Shown here one piece after another: positions 62,948 through 64,000 of a DNA stretch of 64,000 nt. Made by a program: the position numbers and the translations under genes. Origin of the DNA: Gymnorhina tibicen (lineage: Eukaryota; Chordata; Aves; Passeriformes; Artamidae); assembly GCA_013399875.1 (NCBI GenBank), contig VXAZ01000263.1, positions 373,262-437,261 of the forward strand, in the 5' to 3' direction. The stretch's first letter is position 1, and the number at the start of each line of letters is the position of its first letter. The notes under the pieces were generated by a model, which saw nothing but the letters and a program-made list of their open reading frames with translations, had not been told where the DNA came from and did not search any database.

Positions 62948-64000
62948 ACTCTCCAGGTAATGGCTGTATTTTGCTGGTTTTTAACCAAGTAAATTTCCTG
63001 TTAAACAAGATTATGGCTTAATTAAGATGCAAAGAATTTGATCCAATATTCATTTTGTTAATATTTTTAGTTTCATTTTCTTCACTATTTTCCTATGCTA
63101 TCATCTTCTATTTGGAAAAAAATAGTTTGAGAAGGTAAACAAAGCAAAGGATTTAGATGAATCTGTGCCCTAGTAACCAACTCCTAAAAACTCCTATTTT
63201 CATTGAGATTGAAACTGTGTTTGAACTCTCCACTAATGCTAAATCTGTGGTTATCAAACTGTTCCACAATACCGTGGGAGTGAATAAGGCAACTATTTTT
63301 TTGAGACATTGCTTGTGATTGCTGGAAAAGAGAGGCATATTAGTAACAACATTCAGAAAATTTATAGCTTGTTTGCTGGTGCCTAGGAGAGCAAGTGCAG
63401 ATTACTGAGGGTTCTCAGTTATGAGGGCTATAAATTAAAGTTGTTATCCATAATTTATTATTCTCCATGTGCTTCCAGTCTACATTTAGTTAGAGAGAAA
63501 ACATAGACAGGCGGAGTAGGGAGGAGTAACCTTGAAAGAAGTTCACTTCCTTCATATAATTACCATCTTCATTGTGTCCCTAAAAACAAATACAGAATCT
63601 TATAGTTATTTAAATACTTGATTGTTATCTTGCTTTAAGAATTGGAGACCCATTCATTAAAACAGAAAAACTGCAGCAGACCTCTTGCACAACTTCTGTG
63701 CCTTAACCATGGGCTCCTGTGGAAAATTTGGAAGACTAGAAAAAGCAACAACGAGCCCTGGAAAGCATAGTAGACTCAACTTCTTCTATCCTTGCAAGTA
63801 TTTATATACATTTTTCATAACTGGTGCTCCTTGGATCTAGTGCATGGGTCAGACCTTGTACACTTTGATGTCTTTTTCTGAAGTTGGCTAAGAAGAAAAA
63901 TCACTAGTTTGATAAATATATTTTTGTTTGTTACATCCTAGTACATATTTCACACTGATACAGATGTATGTATTTAAAGAGAGTGAATATTGTACAGCAC
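62948..64000. other. Non-coding stretch to window end
   Basis: A+T-rich sequence without a recognised gene, repeat or RNA. Confidence 0.5.

Noticed and set aside
1..64000. CRISPR arrays, operons, tRNA or rRNA genes, phage or bacterial defence systems
   Set aside because: No spaced direct-repeat array, no cloverleaf-like gene recognised and no prokaryotic gene organisation; the sequence is a vertebrate genome.

Overview
This is a vertebrate nuclear sequence, almost certainly from a bird. The evidence is the repeats: three CR1 LINE fragments with the avian 3' signature (CAGGGGGTTGGAA...GATGATCTTTAAGGTC...TTCCAACCC), two complete solo LTRs and one probable LTR copy that resemble bird endogenous-retrovirus LTRs, an A+T-rich background, and one sharply bounded CpG island. 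Bacterial or phage layout is absent: there are no operons, ribosome-binding sites or densely packed ORFs. Most ORFs of 60-150 codons are what chance gives in sequence of this composition.

Layout. 1-521 is unremarkable. 522-1188 is a solo LTR (minus) with a perfect 5-bp target duplication. 1189-27787 is long non-coding, probably intronic or intergenic sequence with three CR1 fragments (7595-8290 minus, 11056-11194 plus, 21903-22296 plus), A/C-rich tracts and an A+T-rich block rich in homeodomain-type motifs. 27788-28773 is a second solo LTR (minus), again with a perfect 5-bp duplication. 28774-49319 is non-coding apart from a few candidate minus-strand exons and a GC-rich block at 37.6-38.3 kb. 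49320-50560 is a CpG island with a 344-base assembly gap, the only clear promoter in the window. 50561-64000 is again non-coding-like, with a plus-strand LTR at 59215-59779 and an unidentified 141-codon minus-strand ORF at 62522-62947.

Genes. No protein-coding gene could be named. Left of the CpG island the plus strand tends to be A- and C-rich and carries nearly all the (A,C)-rich tracts; right of it the plus strand tends to be T- and G-rich. This is what transcription away from the island on both sides would leave, so I propose a bidirectional promoter, with one gene running leftward on the minus strand and another rightward on the plus strand. Four minus-strand candidate exons on the left (47384-47505, 42007-42072, 33205-33272, 4272-4440) have mutually compatible intron phases, and one plus-strand candidate lies at 56136-56338. 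All exon calls are low confidence: they rest on splice-site consensus and open frames, not on recognised homology.

No convincing new biological system was found. The items most worth checking are the candidate divergent promoter with its gap, the 62.5 kb ORF and the phase-compatible exon chain.
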